Shown: positions 15,908-24,831, counted from the first letter of the stretch. The stretch is DNA of 39,779 nucleotides from Arcicella sp. (GCA_014376355.1 JACMRQ010000358.1:1-39779); one strand, 5' to 3'. The notes: a model not told the origin generated them from the letters alone. Numbers and translations are program-made.

Positions 15908-17038
15908 ATTGAACAATTACCACTAAAAAAGAAAAGAATTTTAGGTTTAGATTTAATGCGTGCCGTTGCTATTATTTTGGTTTTATTTCATCACGGATTT
16001 ACGCTTTTTGAATTTCCATTTATACCCATTCCCGATGGGGTTGACATTTTTTTTGTATTGAGTGGATTCCTCATAGGTGGTATTCTTATCAAAACAATAG
16101 TGAAACAAAAAGGCTTATCACTCGCAGATTTGAAAGTTTTTTGGTTCAGACGATGGTTTCGTACACTTCCTGCATATTGGTTTACGTTAATCCTCAATTT
16201 AGTCTTATGTTTCTTTCTGAATCTTCAAAATATCTCCATAAAAGATACGTTGAGGCTTATGCTTTTGAAGGAAAAACTCTGGCAATATTTCTTTTTCTTA
16301 CAAAATTTAATTTCTAATATGATTGCCCAATTTTTTCCAGAATCTTGGAGTTTATCAGTTGAAGAGTGGTTTTATTTATCCTTACCAATTATTCTTTTCT
16401 TCTCGTTAAAAAGCAATTTAAAACCATATAAAGCCATTTTATTATCAATTATTATAATCATTTCCCTTCCAATCTTTGCTCGCTATTTCTTCTCAGATAT
16501 TCACTTAAAATGGAATTGGTTATTTACTCGAATGGTTGTTGTAATGCGTTTAGATAGCATCGGTTTAGGTGTTTTAATGGCGTTTATTAAATATTACAAA
16601 CCTGTTTTTTGGGATAAATTGGCTTCATTTAAAATATTAATTTATCTCGGATTTTTTATTTACTATTTCAGTTTCTATATCATCCATGAGAATTCTTACT
16701 ACTTTAATTCTTACACCGTTACTAACCTTACCTTATATATATTGATGAGTTTTGGCGTAATGATTACTTTACCACCCTTGAGCAAAATGACTGGTAATGA
16801 GACTATTTTTAATAGAGCGATAACTTTCACGAGCCTTATTTCTTATTCGCTGTATTTGCTAAACTACTCATTTATTATGAATATAATTCTTCATGTTTTA
16901 CCTAAAAATATCTCGAAGTTTGGCGAATTTATATCTTGTTTAATATTCTGGATAAGTAACTTTATTCTTGGAAATTTAATGTATAAATACGTTGAACAAC
17001 CTTTTATGAAAATAAGAGATAAACATTTTATCGAATAA
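15908..17038 (+). CDS. Acyltransferase-3 family membrane protein (OafA/NodX-like), start uncertain
   Basis: A polytopic O-acyltransferase that would modify sugars of the envelope. The family motif R-x(3)-LD-x-(L/M)RA-x-AI is present as RILGLDLMRAVAI, but the ATG used by the ORF track (15956) lies in the middle of it. The frame is open upstream to a TAA at 15893 and has no ATG, GTG or TTG; ATT 15908 or ATA 15905 are the only plausible initiation codons. Further motifs fit: HHG near the start, DIFFVLSGFLIGG, FWFRRWFRTLPAYW, SWSLSVEEWFYLSLP, and about ten hydrophobic helices. A TATCTTTA -7-like element lies at 15865-15872. Confidence 0.85.
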   Translation: MEQLPLKKKRILGLDLMRAVAIILVLFHHGFTLFEFPFIPIPDGVDIFFVLSGFLIGGILIKTIVKQKGLSLADLKVFWFRRWFRTLPAYWFTLILNLVLCFFLNLQNISIKDTLRLMLLKEKLWQYFFFLQNLISNMIAQFFPESWSLSVEEWFYLSLPIILFFSLKSNLKPYKAILLSIIIIISLPIFARYFFSDIHLKWNWLFTRMVVVMRLDSIGLGVLMAFIKYYKPVFWDKLASFKILIYLGFFIYYFSFYIIHENSYYFNSYTVTNLTLYILMSFGVMITLPPLSKMTGNETIFNRAITFTSLISYSLYLLNYSFIMNIILHVLPKNISKFGEFISCLIFWISNFILGNLMYKYVEQPFMKIRDKHFIE

Positions 17039-17265
17039 AATTAGAAAGTCAGTAACTACATAGATTATAATTTGTTGATTTGATTCAGACAAGAGAGTAA
17101 TGTTCACTTCTTTTGAGAAACATATCAATTACAGACCTCATAACTCAAAAGGCATTTTGACCAGAAAATTTATGCGTAATAACCAAAAAATACCTAATTT
17201 TCTATCAATTGAGGAATGATATAGTCACATTTCAACGGTGTTCATCCTTATTCCTAATCCATAAA

Positions 17266-17309
17266 AAAATCCACTTTTAACTATTATCTGATAGCTGAAA
17301 GTGGATTTT
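17266..17309. terminator. Bidirectional terminator between acyltransferase and M28 peptidase
   Basis: AAAATCCACTTT (17266 on) pairs with AAAGTGGATTTT (to 17309), with an extended stem of 21 positions and three imperfect pairs. T-runs follow on both strands. It serves the minus-strand peptidase gene ending at 17326 and could also stop plus-strand transcripts. The rest of 17041-17265 shows no gene. Confidence 0.8.
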
Positions 17310-17325
17310 AATTTTTTTATCGAAT

Positions 17326-18798
17326 TTATCTTTCCAATTTGAATCCTGCATCTGTTGCTGGTCGTTTCTCTGTATTCGCCACTTTCCAACCAGTTCTGTA
17401 CATCCAATCTGCCATTTTTTTCAATTTAGGATAGTTGATATTTTCGGCATTATCTTGAGGTGTGTGATAATCTGGATGCAAAAGACTGGTGTACATAATG
17501 GACGGTATGCCCAAACGTGCATAAGGCAAATGGTCGCTCCTAAAATACCAACCTTCAATGTGCATTACTTTATCCCATTCAGTATCCAACTTAAATTTTG
17601 GACCTTCTTGATTTGCTTCTAACGTCATTTTTACTAAATCTAACGAGTTTCTATGGGGAGGCATAATACCTAAAACTGCTGCACTATCAAGGTTATTTCG
17701 ACCAATCATATCACCATTCAAAACTGCCACAACATTACTGATTGGCACCGTTGGATGCGAAGAATAATACCGTGAACCCAGTAATCCACGCTCCTCAGCA
17801 CCGTGAATTACAAATAAAACCGAACGTTTAGCTGGATTTTTTACAAAAGCCCTCGCATTGGCAAGCATCGCCACATCAACGCTTCCATTATCGTCGGCTC
17901 CGTAATAAATAGAATCATTTTTAATCATATTTCTGATTCCGTGTGCATCTGTATGCCCGCTGTACAAGAGATATTCAGACTTTAATTTTGCATCCGTTCC
18001 ATCAATTTTTCCAACGATATTTACAGACGGATAAGCATATTTTGAGATAATTAAATTCGCCTTTATTACGGCATTATTTTGTTGTAATGCTTGCTTGGCG
18101 GAGGCGTGTAGCCAAATAACAGGCACTTTTGTGGTTACATTCACATTTACGCCTCCGTCAATGTCATAATTACCTCTTTCAAAGTTTTCGTTGGCATCTT
18201 CCCAGGCTTTTTCAGCAGTTTCATCGGCAATAAAAATAATGGCAATAGCTCCTCTTTTCAACATCGGTAAACCATATTTTACATAGATATAACGGCTGTA
18301 TCGCCACGTTGGTAGAGAAACATTCAAATTAACGCCCTTTGGATTGGCTTCAATGGCAATAATTTTTCCTTTTACATCAATATTGTTTGTATCAATATCT
18401 AAGGCATTTCCCAAATAAACAATCGGAGCGTTTAGACTGACATTTGCCATTTGCGAAACCGAAACGTCTTTCCAAAGGGTAAGCGGTTTATCGTTTATCT
18501 GAATAGTTGAATTATCGGCAAGGTGATTTCGCCAAAGCGTAAAATACTGAAAATAAGTACCATCATCACCCGCAGGTTTTAGTCCAATGGCTCTGTATTG
18601 CTCTCCTAACCACATTGATGCTTTCAATTCATCCAATGTTCCCGCAGACCGACCGTTGTAATGTGCATCTGCTAAGGCGTATAAATCTTTTTTTAAATCT
18701 TCCGTCCGAATGGTATTTAAGGCAGGAGGGTTATTCAACTGAGCAAACGCTGTGCTTGCTGTAAGCATTAAAAAGTAAAGGAAATTAAGTTTTTTCAT
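17326..18798 (-). CDS. Secreted M28 family metallopeptidase (aminopeptidase-like) with PA domain
   Basis: A zinc exopeptidase exported by the signal sequence MKKLNFLYFLMLTASTAFAQ; the ORF track starts five codons earlier (18813), and either ATG is possible. A protease-associated insert occupies about residues 130-260. The M28 metal ligands are all visible: YSGHTDAHG, GADDNGSVD, the general-base pair in HGAEERGLLGS, NGDMIGRN, and the final His in DYHTPQDNAENI. At about 490 residues it is typical of Bacteroidota M28 proteins. It is the last gene of a minus-strand run after doxX-like, with a terminator just downstream. Confidence 0.9.
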   Translation of the reverse strand: MKKLNFLYFLMLTASTAFAQLNNPPALNTIRTEDLKKDLYALADAHYNGRSAGTLDELKASMWLGEQYRAIGLKPAGDDGTYFQYFTLWRNHLADNSTIQINDKPLTLWKDVSVSQMANVSLNAPIVYLGNALDIDTNNIDVKGKIIAIEANPKGVNLNVSLPTWRYSRYIYVKYGLPMLKRGAIAIIFIADETAEKAWEDANENFERGNYDIDGGVNVNVTTKVPVIWLHASAKQALQQNNAVIKANLIISKYAYPSVNIVGKIDGTDAKLKSEYLLYSGHTDAHGIRNMIKNDSIYYGADDNGSVDVAMLANARAFVKNPAKRSVLFVIHGAEERGLLGSRYYSSHPTVPISNVVAVLNGDMIGRNNLDSAAVLGIMPPHRNSLDLVKMTLEANQEGPKFKLDTEWDKVMHIEGWYFRSDHLPYARLGIPSIMYTSLLHPDYHTPQDNAENINYPKLKKMADWMYRTGWKVANTEKRPATDAGFKLER

Positions 18799-18929
18799 TT
18801 GGGTATATTTCATTAAGATATTTAAAAATTCAACCGATAATTTTTCTCTTTTCTAATATACAAATATTGATTGAAATTCTGAGATTTAGATTCATTAATT
18901 TCATAAATTTTGATAAAATAAGCCAATAT

Positions 18930-19355
18930 TTATTTGTTTTTTCGCCAATATTGCCACGCTCCCGTTGACCATAATGACAAGAATATCAGGGCAGGTTGCA
19001 TAGGCAGTCTAAGCCAACGAGCAGTATCTGAATTCATACCAAAAGCATCTCTATGTTCAACTAATTGAGCAATATTTCCTGGGAAAATAACTACGAAGAA
19101 TACCGCTACTATCCATCCAACTTTTATGCGTTGTGAATAAAGGAAAAGTAAAGATAAACCAAGGATAATTTCGACGATTCCTGAAAGTAAAACTACGGTG
19201 TCGGCACTGATTGGAAACCACGGTGGAACTTGTGCTAAGAATTCTTTTCTCAAAAATGTCAAGTGACCTGTACCCGTAAAAGTAAGAAAACTACCTAATA
19301 AATATCGACCAATGTTTTGTGAAACAGATGTTGTATTGTTTTCAGAAATGTTCAT
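18930..19355 (-). CDS. DoxX family membrane protein
   Basis: A small (141-residue) four-helix DoxX-type protein. The ORF track starts at 19403, but ATG 19355 (MNISENNTTSVSQNIGRYLLG) is a better start because the longer version only adds a non-conserved leader. The conserved pattern GSFLTFTGTGHLTFLRKEF, the second helix VVLLSGIVEIILGLSLLFL and PGNIAQLVEH are visible. DoxX relatives are linked to quinone or thiosulfate metabolism and redox-linked membrane complexes. Here it follows a predicted metal-binding membrane protein and an unknown polytopic protein on the same strand, suggesting a shared role. Confidence 0.85.
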   Translation of the reverse strand: MNISENNTTSVSQNIGRYLLGSFLTFTGTGHLTFLRKEFLAQVPPWFPISADTVVLLSGIVEIILGLSLLFLYSQRIKVGWIVAVFFVVIFPGNIAQLVEHRDAFGMNSDTARWLRLPMQPALIFLSLWSTGAWQYWRKNK

Positions 19356-19435
19356 GTTGTTTAGGTTTGGCGTGAAAAAAATAAGGTAATTTATTTCTAA
19401 CAAATTGACGTTTTTTTGAGTTTTCCGTATTGTTC

Positions 19436-21034
19436 CTAAATCACCACTGCATCAAAAACCCCCGTTAAAATCTTTTCATTGCGCTTAATCTGTAACCAAA
19501 TTCTGTAATTTCCTGCCGTTGGAAAAACGTATGGAAATTTTACACTTCCACCGTGGTGTTCTTGAGTGTTGTGGTTCATGTTGGGCATCAAGAATTGGTT
19601 TCTTTGGGTTTCGGACATTGTTTGAATTTTGGTTAAAACCTTGTCGATACTATCTTTAAAAACCTTTGGCGTTGCAATAAATGGCTCAACCGAAGTTTCT
19701 TCAATTCGCTTTTGCATCACGCCCACGGACGTACTCGAAACCGTGCCAGTTGGATGTAAATGTATGTAAACCGAGCCGTCCGTTTTTACGATTGCGGCGT
19801 GTCCCATCATGCCCAAATACGGTTGCAAAATAGCCTCTTTCCCATCTGGAGAAACCACCGAAAACTTCAAGTCATATACTTGTCCTGCCATCAAGGATTT
19901 ATTGGGTTTTTCTTCCCAAACAATGCTTGAACCATCTTGGAGTTTGGTTTTTATACCTGGCGCTCCACAAATTGTAATTATTTCGTCCAATGAATTTGCT
20001 TTTTTTTCGTTCAAAGCATTTGTAATAGCATAAGTGTCATCAGGGTCTTGAACTTTAGTATTTTTAACGGCATTTTTTATTTCAATAGTATCCGTTAGTG
20101 TGTATTGAAAACCGCCAATATATCGCATAATATCGGCATACAATAAATATTTTCCTGCTGGTAAATTGGGTAAAGTTGCCTCAAAATTAAGTGTATCTAA
20201 TCTTACGGGATGCAGATGGGCAAACGCATCCATGGTTCCTTGTCGTACTAAAAATAGGTGCATCAATTTGCCGTGATCGGGTATTAGGTAGCTTAGTTTA
20301 CGATTATAAACCGAGTTACTATCAATCGTTAATTTTAAAACTGTTTGATTATTTTCTTCTACAATTTTGGTATTGGCAATGTAAGGTTTGTACATATCTT
20401 TGAGATAGTCTTTTGTGAGTCCACCCCACCAATTATTGCCAATAAATAATAATAGTCCACAAAAACTTGCTCCCACAAGTGAACCCATTATCCTTTTACG
20501 AGCAGTTTTAGGCGTTGCTTTTTCTCCTATGGGCTGCAAACTATCGCTAACACTTGCTCCAAAAATAGTCGTGAGAACACCAATCAGAAACACGCTTAAA
20601 GCTGCCAGAATCCAGCCCAAACCTACTGGCATCGAACGCTTTGCTGTAGAAACTGCCGCTACTGGAACAATCATTTTTGCGGCACCTCTTTTACCCGAAA
20701 CTTCCACCTCCACACTGGCTGGGGTGGAAGTCATAAACCATATTAAGCCTTCAAATTGACCGTTTTTCCCAGCAATCGGTAAGGCTTCATCCGATACGGG
20801 GGAGCCTTCATCACCATACCAAAAGTAAATGGGTTTGATTCTAATATGCTCAATATCACCACCATCCGTGAAGATGGTAACTTTTGCAGTACCTGGAATA
20901 ACGTCAGGTGGTTGTACATAAACCTGCAAGGCGTATTTGCCAGCTTTTCCTTCATAAACTACGCCAGGACTACCCACGTGGGCGTTGGTAAAAGATGCGT
21001 TTAGAATTAAAAACATTATGATGAAATTTTTCAA
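19436..21034 (-). CDS. Exported membrane-anchored protein with N-terminal histidine and HLHP motifs (putative metal-binding)
   Basis: A 532-residue protein I cannot assign to a named family. The signal peptide MKNFIIMFLILNASFTNA is predicted to be cut before His19, leaving an N-terminal histidine (HVGSPGVVYEG), as in CopC, YcnI and other copper 'histidine-brace' proteins; His63 in GGDIEHIRIKP could be a second ligand. Two helices (about 137-160 and 184-200) anchor it. The C-terminal 330 residues contain two periplasmic domains with similar motifs, HGKLMHLFLV...FAHLHPV and MMGHAAIV...YIHLHPTG, and a late His cluster (MNHNTQEHHGG). Copper binding is inference; it may also be a FixH- or YtkA-like chaperone. 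Confidence 0.7.
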   Translation of the reverse strand: MKNFIIMFLILNASFTNAHVGSPGVVYEGKAGKYALQVYVQPPDVIPGTAKVTIFTDGGDIEHIRIKPIYFWYGDEGSPVSDEALPIAGKNGQFEGLIWFMTSTPASVEVEVSGKRGAAKMIVPVAAVSTAKRSMPVGLGWILAALSVFLIGVLTTIFGASVSDSLQPIGEKATPKTARKRIMGSLVGASFCGLLLFIGNNWWGGLTKDYLKDMYKPYIANTKIVEENNQTVLKLTIDSNSVYNRKLSYLIPDHGKLMHLFLVRQGTMDAFAHLHPVRLDTLNFEATLPNLPAGKYLLYADIMRYIGGFQYTLTDTIEIKNAVKNTKVQDPDDTYAITNALNEKKANSLDEIITICGAPGIKTKLQDGSSIVWEEKPNKSLMAGQVYDLKFSVVSPDGKEAILQPYLGMMGHAAIVKTDGSVYIHLHPTGTVSSTSVGVMQKRIEETSVEPFIATPKVFKDSIDKVLTKIQTMSETQRNQFLMPNMNHNTQEHHGGSVKFPYVFPTAGNYRIWLQIKRNEKILTGVFDAVVI

Positions 21035-21097
21035 AGGAAGATGATTTAGAAGGGTAAATATTTTATGATGAACATTTTACAGTAAAATAATTTTCCT

Positions 21098-22327
21098 TTA
21101 TCGTTGCACTTTTTTCATCCAATTACCCCAAACTAAACCAATTCGAGCGGAGATGAAACCTAATGTGATGGATATGAAACTGGCAATTACCCATTTTTGG
21201 AATCCTTGTGTGGTATATCTATCTAAATATTTATACCGCCATTCAGTGTCAGGATTATTGTTATAACTCCAAGTATCTGACTGAAAAAACCAGTTGCGTG
21301 CCAATTCAGATTCTTTCAAAAAAGAACCCATGGGATATTGAATTATTAAAAAAGTTATGAAAAATCCAAACCCTAAAATCAAGGCAAGAATCCAATCATT
21401 TTTTTGAGAAAATTTATCCCGTAAAATATCCGTAATTAAAGCAGGAAATACCAACAACAAAGGAAATGCTGTCGTCTGAAAAAACGTGATATGATTGGAA
21501 ACGGGAGCCAAAAGTGGTTCAGCAGGAAACTGTCTAATCGTTCCGTTTATCGCAATCATCATGACCATATAAATCAAAGCAATAATCGTTGTTCCCCATT
21601 TGATATTGCTTGCCCGTGCGAAGGCAATCATAAATAAAGGAAATGCTCCGCAACCAATTTCGTAGAAAAAATCGTTGTGCATATTCCATCTACCCATGAA
21701 TTCGGTAAGGAAAGTATTGACGGTTAATAATACTAAACCCGCTGTAAACATGAAGATGTTACGCAGCCTATTCTCACGATTAATATTTTGTATATCAGAT
21801 AAATACGCTATTTTTTCTTTACGATTTAATACCGCTAAAACTGAAATCATCGCCCCAATTTGAATGGAAATTAATCCTAATGCCAAGATTGTATGAGGAG
21901 GAGAGAAAATCTTTACGTCTAATCCGTAAGTTGCGTGCCACCAATCGTCGAAAGGAGCAGAAGTTGCCGCTCCAAAGCCACCCCAAATGCAGAACATTCC
22001 TCCCAAAGAACTATAAAATATGCCCCAGAAATTCACCATTTTACCTTTCTCTTGGGTTGTTCCCCAGAATGATGTTTTCAAAACTTGATAACCCGAAATA
22101 ATGCCCGCCAAAGCTGCACCCAAATAAATGGCATTGTGAGGGGCAGAAAAAAGACCATCTCGCCCGATACTCATGTGCCAAGCAATATCCCAAAGTACAC
22201 CAATAATTACCAATGCAGAGCATATCGCCACTACATAGATTTGCGTTGGAATTCCTAACAAAAAACTTTTAGTTGGATTGTCGGTTTGTTTTAAGGAAAG
22301 ATTCGGAAGAAGAGAAGTTATTGCCAT
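21098..22327 (-). CDS. Polytopic membrane protein with duplicated DxxWH...FSxPH motif, function unknown
   Basis: A 409-residue protein with about ten hydrophobic helices and no signal peptide. A striking motif occurs twice: residues 47-64 (WDIAWHMSIGRD...FSAPH) and 127-145 (DDWWHATYGLDV...FSPPH), consensus D-x2-WH-x3-G-x-D-x(2-3)-FS-x-PH. A possible third His site is NMHNDF (about 217) with SNHITFF (about 279). Repeated Asp/His at the membrane surface suggests a metal or heme site or proton path, but no family is recognised. It is the first gene of the minus-strand run and is followed after 63 bases by the N-terminal-His protein. Confidence 0.75.
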   Translation of the reverse strand: MAITSLLPNLSLKQTDNPTKSFLLGIPTQIYVVAICSALVIIGVLWDIAWHMSIGRDGLFSAPHNAIYLGAALAGIISGYQVLKTSFWGTTQEKGKMVNFWGIFYSSLGGMFCIWGGFGAATSAPFDDWWHATYGLDVKIFSPPHTILALGLISIQIGAMISVLAVLNRKEKIAYLSDIQNINRENRLRNIFMFTAGLVLLTVNTFLTEFMGRWNMHNDFFYEIGCGAFPLFMIAFARASNIKWGTTIIALIYMVMMIAINGTIRQFPAEPLLAPVSNHITFFQTTAFPLLLVFPALITDILRDKFSQKNDWILALILGFGFFITFLIIQYPMGSFLKESELARNWFFQSDTWSYNNNPDTEWRYKYLDRYTTQGFQKWVIASFISITLGFISARIGLVWGNWMKKVQR

Positions 22328-22401
22328 GTTTTTATCGATTTAATCACAGATGCAATTTATAAAAAAAGGTTACACGATTTACTTTTTCATGTCATTATTG
22401 A

Positions 22402-22409
22402 TATTTTTG
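22402..22409 (+). promoter_or_regulatory. -7 promoter element before the DUF4494 gene
   Basis: TATTTTTG is an exact TAnnTTTG match about 100 bases before ATG 22513, in the gap between divergent genes. The -33 position has TTT rather than TTG. Confidence 0.4.
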
Positions 22410-22512
22410 TAAATAATAAAACTTGAATTAGTAGTCAATTTGGTAAGTAGTTTAAAATCAACTATTTGATAATTTTACTAATAATAATTAACCAATAATA
22501 AATAACGAAATA

Positions 22513-23016
22513 ATGGCAACTTGGTATTTGGGAAAAATACGGTATCAGAAAGAAGACGAAGCGGGTTCTTTAAAAACAATTAATGAGGCATATTTGGTTG
22601 ATGCCGTTTCGTACACCGAAGCAGAGGCAAGGATGTTTGAAATTGTAGCAAGTAATACGCCTGATTTTCAATTAACTAATCTCTCAAAAATGAAATTGAG
22701 TGAGGTGTTTTTTGAAGAAAATGGTTCTGAAATTTGGTATAAAGCGAAAGTTCAGTATATCAGTTTTGATGAGAAAACGCAGAAGGAAAAGAAAACGCCA
22801 CACATCATGTTAATCAACGCTGAAAATCCAAAAGACACTTTTGACGCTTTGACGAAGCATCTTGGAAACTTGAATGACTATCAAATTACGGATATTAATA
22901 TCACAACTATCTTAGAAGTTTGTCCTTACATTCCAGAAAATGAACTGCTGAAAAAAGGTAATTTTAGACCAGTAGCGGAAGTTCTGGCGGAACAGGAAGT
23001 TGTAGCTGAGGGATAA
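22513..23016 (+). CDS. DUF4494 family protein
   Basis: A 167-residue soluble protein beginning MATWYLGKIRYQKEDEAGSLKTINEAYLVDAVSYTEAEAR, the characteristic opening of the Bacteroidota-restricted DUF4494 family. No catalytic motif is apparent and the function is unknown. The last 20 residues (PVAEVLAEQEVVAEG) are variable. It has its own upstream promoter element and precedes polX by 50 bases on the same strand, so the two may be co-transcribed. Confidence 0.85.
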   Translation: MATWYLGKIRYQKEDEAGSLKTINEAYLVDAVSYTEAEARMFEIVASNTPDFQLTNLSKMKLSEVFFEENGSEIWYKAKVQYISFDEKTQKEKKTPHIMLINAENPKDTFDALTKHLGNLNDYQITDINITTILEVCPYIPENELLKKGNFRPVAEVLAEQEVVAEG

Positions 23017-23066
23017 TCCGAATTCAATACGTCTTTTCGTAAACTAAAAATTCAATCACAAATCCT

Positions 23067-24758
23067 ATGTCGAACGAAGAAATTGTTGCCCTTCTTGAAT
23101 TAACGGTAAAACTCCTTGAATTGCACGATGAAAATGAGTTTAAAATCAAGAATCTTAGCTTTGCAGCCCGTGCTTTAGATAAAGAAGTTGCTGATTTAAT
23201 GAGTCTTTCTTTGGAACAACTTGCTGGCTTACAGAGCGTTGGAAAAAGTGTTGCGGGTAAAATTGACGAGATGCGTAAGACAGGTACAAGTCAAGAACTT
23301 ACCGAATTATTGGCAAAAACGCCCGAAGGTTTATTGGAAATGCTTCAAATAAAAGGCATTGGACCTAAAAAAGTACGAGCCATTTGGCAAGAACTAAATA
23401 TTACTGATAACCGTGAATTACTCTTAGCTTGTGAGAACGGAGAAGTGGCGAAACTCAAAGGATTTGGTGATAAAATTCAAGCAACTATCAAAGAATCAAT
23501 TCTTTATGCCCAATCAAATACAGGAAAATTGAGAATGGAAAAGGGCGAAGAATTAGCCCAAATTCTATTTGATATATTGGAAAAACAGTTTGAGCAGGTT
23601 GAAATTGTGGGAGATGTTCGTCGTAAAAATGAAGTTGTACACTCCATTCAATTGGTTGTCGGGCATGATAAATTGTGGGAAGTGCAACAATATATTAATG
23701 GCTTGCCTAACTTAAAACAAGACGAAAAAGCGTCATCTCCTTTTGCTTGGCGGGGAAAATTTTTAGAGAAAGAAATTCCCGTAGAAATTCATATTTGTTC
23801 ACCACAACAATTTGTAAATCAGGTGTTTATCTACTCTTCGAGTGAAAAACATTTGGCTACAAATGGTATTTATAAACAGTTAAGCAAACAAGTTTTTGAA
23901 TCGGAAGAGGCGATTTATTCGAGTTTGAATATGCCTTACATCATTCCAGAAATGAGAGAAGGGAATTTTGAATTTGAATGGTCGAAAATACATCAAATTG
24001 AAGAATTAGTTACGTGGGATTCACTGAAAGGAATTTTACATAATCACTCTACTTATTCAGATGGAAAGCATACTTTAGAAGTAATGGCGCATTATTGTCG
24101 AGAATTAGGGTTTGAGTATTTAGGAATTGCTGACCACTCTAAAACTGCTTCTTATGCCAAAGGACTTTCTGAGGAAAGAATTTGGGAGCAACACGCTGAA
24201 ATTGAGAAGCTTAATCAAAAATATGCAGTTATGGCCGACCGCCCTTTTAAGATTTTAAAGGGAATCGAATCAGATATTTTGGGCGACGGCTCTTTGGATT
24301 ATGCTGACGATATTTTGAAATCTTTTGACTATATCGTGGCATCAATTCACCAAAATTTAAAGATGAATCAGGAGAAAGCAATGTCTCGAATTATTGGGGC
24401 AATTGAAAATCCTTATACCACTATTTTAGGACATCCAACTGGTCGAATTTTACTGTCTCGTGCTGGTTATCCAATTGATTATCAAAAAGTTATTGATGCT
24501 TGTGCGGCTAATGGCGTAGTGATTGAAATTAATGCAAGTCCTTACCGTTTGGATTTAGATTGGCGTTGGATTCAGTATGCTTTAGAGAAAAATGTGATGC
24601 TTTCTATCAATCCAGATGCTCATGAAAAAGAGGGATATTTTGATATGCACTATGGCGTGGCAGTGGCTCGTAAAGGTGGGCTTTTGGCAAATATGACGTT
24701 TAATTCTTTGGGTTTGGGAGAGATGGAGAGGTATTTGAAAGCGAAAAGGCAGAAATAA
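23067..24758 (+). CDS. polX: PolX-type protein: degenerate pol-beta core plus intact PHP domain
   Basis: A 563-residue PolX: N-terminal pol-beta helix-hairpin-helix region (about 1-150; QSVGKSVAGKI, IKGIGPKKVRAIW), nucleotidyltransferase core (about 155-300), and C-terminal PHP phosphoesterase (about 320-560). In the polymerase core the family GSxRR...DID pattern is GDVRR...SIQ, so the two catalytic aspartates are Ser193 and Gln195, and the third (VDxR) is Glu240. Polymerase activity is therefore unlikely. PHP metal motifs are intact: HNHSTYSDG, IADHS, GIESDI, SIHQN, GHPTGR, NPDAH. The protein is probably a 3'-5' exonuclease or AP-site nuclease in DNA repair. Confidence 0.9.
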   Translation: MSNEEIVALLELTVKLLELHDENEFKIKNLSFAARALDKEVADLMSLSLEQLAGLQSVGKSVAGKIDEMRKTGTSQELTELLAKTPEGLLEMLQIKGIGPKKVRAIWQELNITDNRELLLACENGEVAKLKGFGDKIQATIKESILYAQSNTGKLRMEKGEELAQILFDILEKQFEQVEIVGDVRRKNEVVHSIQLVVGHDKLWEVQQYINGLPNLKQDEKASSPFAWRGKFLEKEIPVEIHICSPQQFVNQVFIYSSSEKHLATNGIYKQLSKQVFESEEAIYSSLNMPYIIPEMREGNFEFEWSKIHQIEELVTWDSLKGILHNHSTYSDGKHTLEVMAHYCRELGFEYLGIADHSKTASYAKGLSEERIWEQHAEIEKLNQKYAVMADRPFKILKGIESDILGDGSLDYADDILKSFDYIVASIHQNLKMNQEKAMSRIIGAIENPYTTILGHPTGRILLSRAGYPIDYQKVIDACAANGVVIEINASPYRLDLDWRWIQYALEKNVMLSINPDAHEKEGYFDMHYGVAVARKGGLLANMTFNSLGLGEMERYLKAKRQK

Positions 24759-24831
24759 TGTAAGGACGAATAGCATTCGTCCAGCGAAGTAAAATGGCAC
24801 TCCGTTGGACGAATGCTATTCGTCCCTACAT
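24758..24831. repeat. 26-bp inverted repeat starting at the polX stop codon
   Basis: Arms 24758-24783 and 24806-24831 match at 25 of 26 positions around a 22-base loop. Each arm contains the smaller palindrome GACGAATAGCATTCGTC, so it could fold into a branched cruciform. It lies between polX and the convergent LOG-family gene and may be a terminator, but there is no clean T-run; it looks like a mobile palindromic repeat. Confidence 0.85.
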
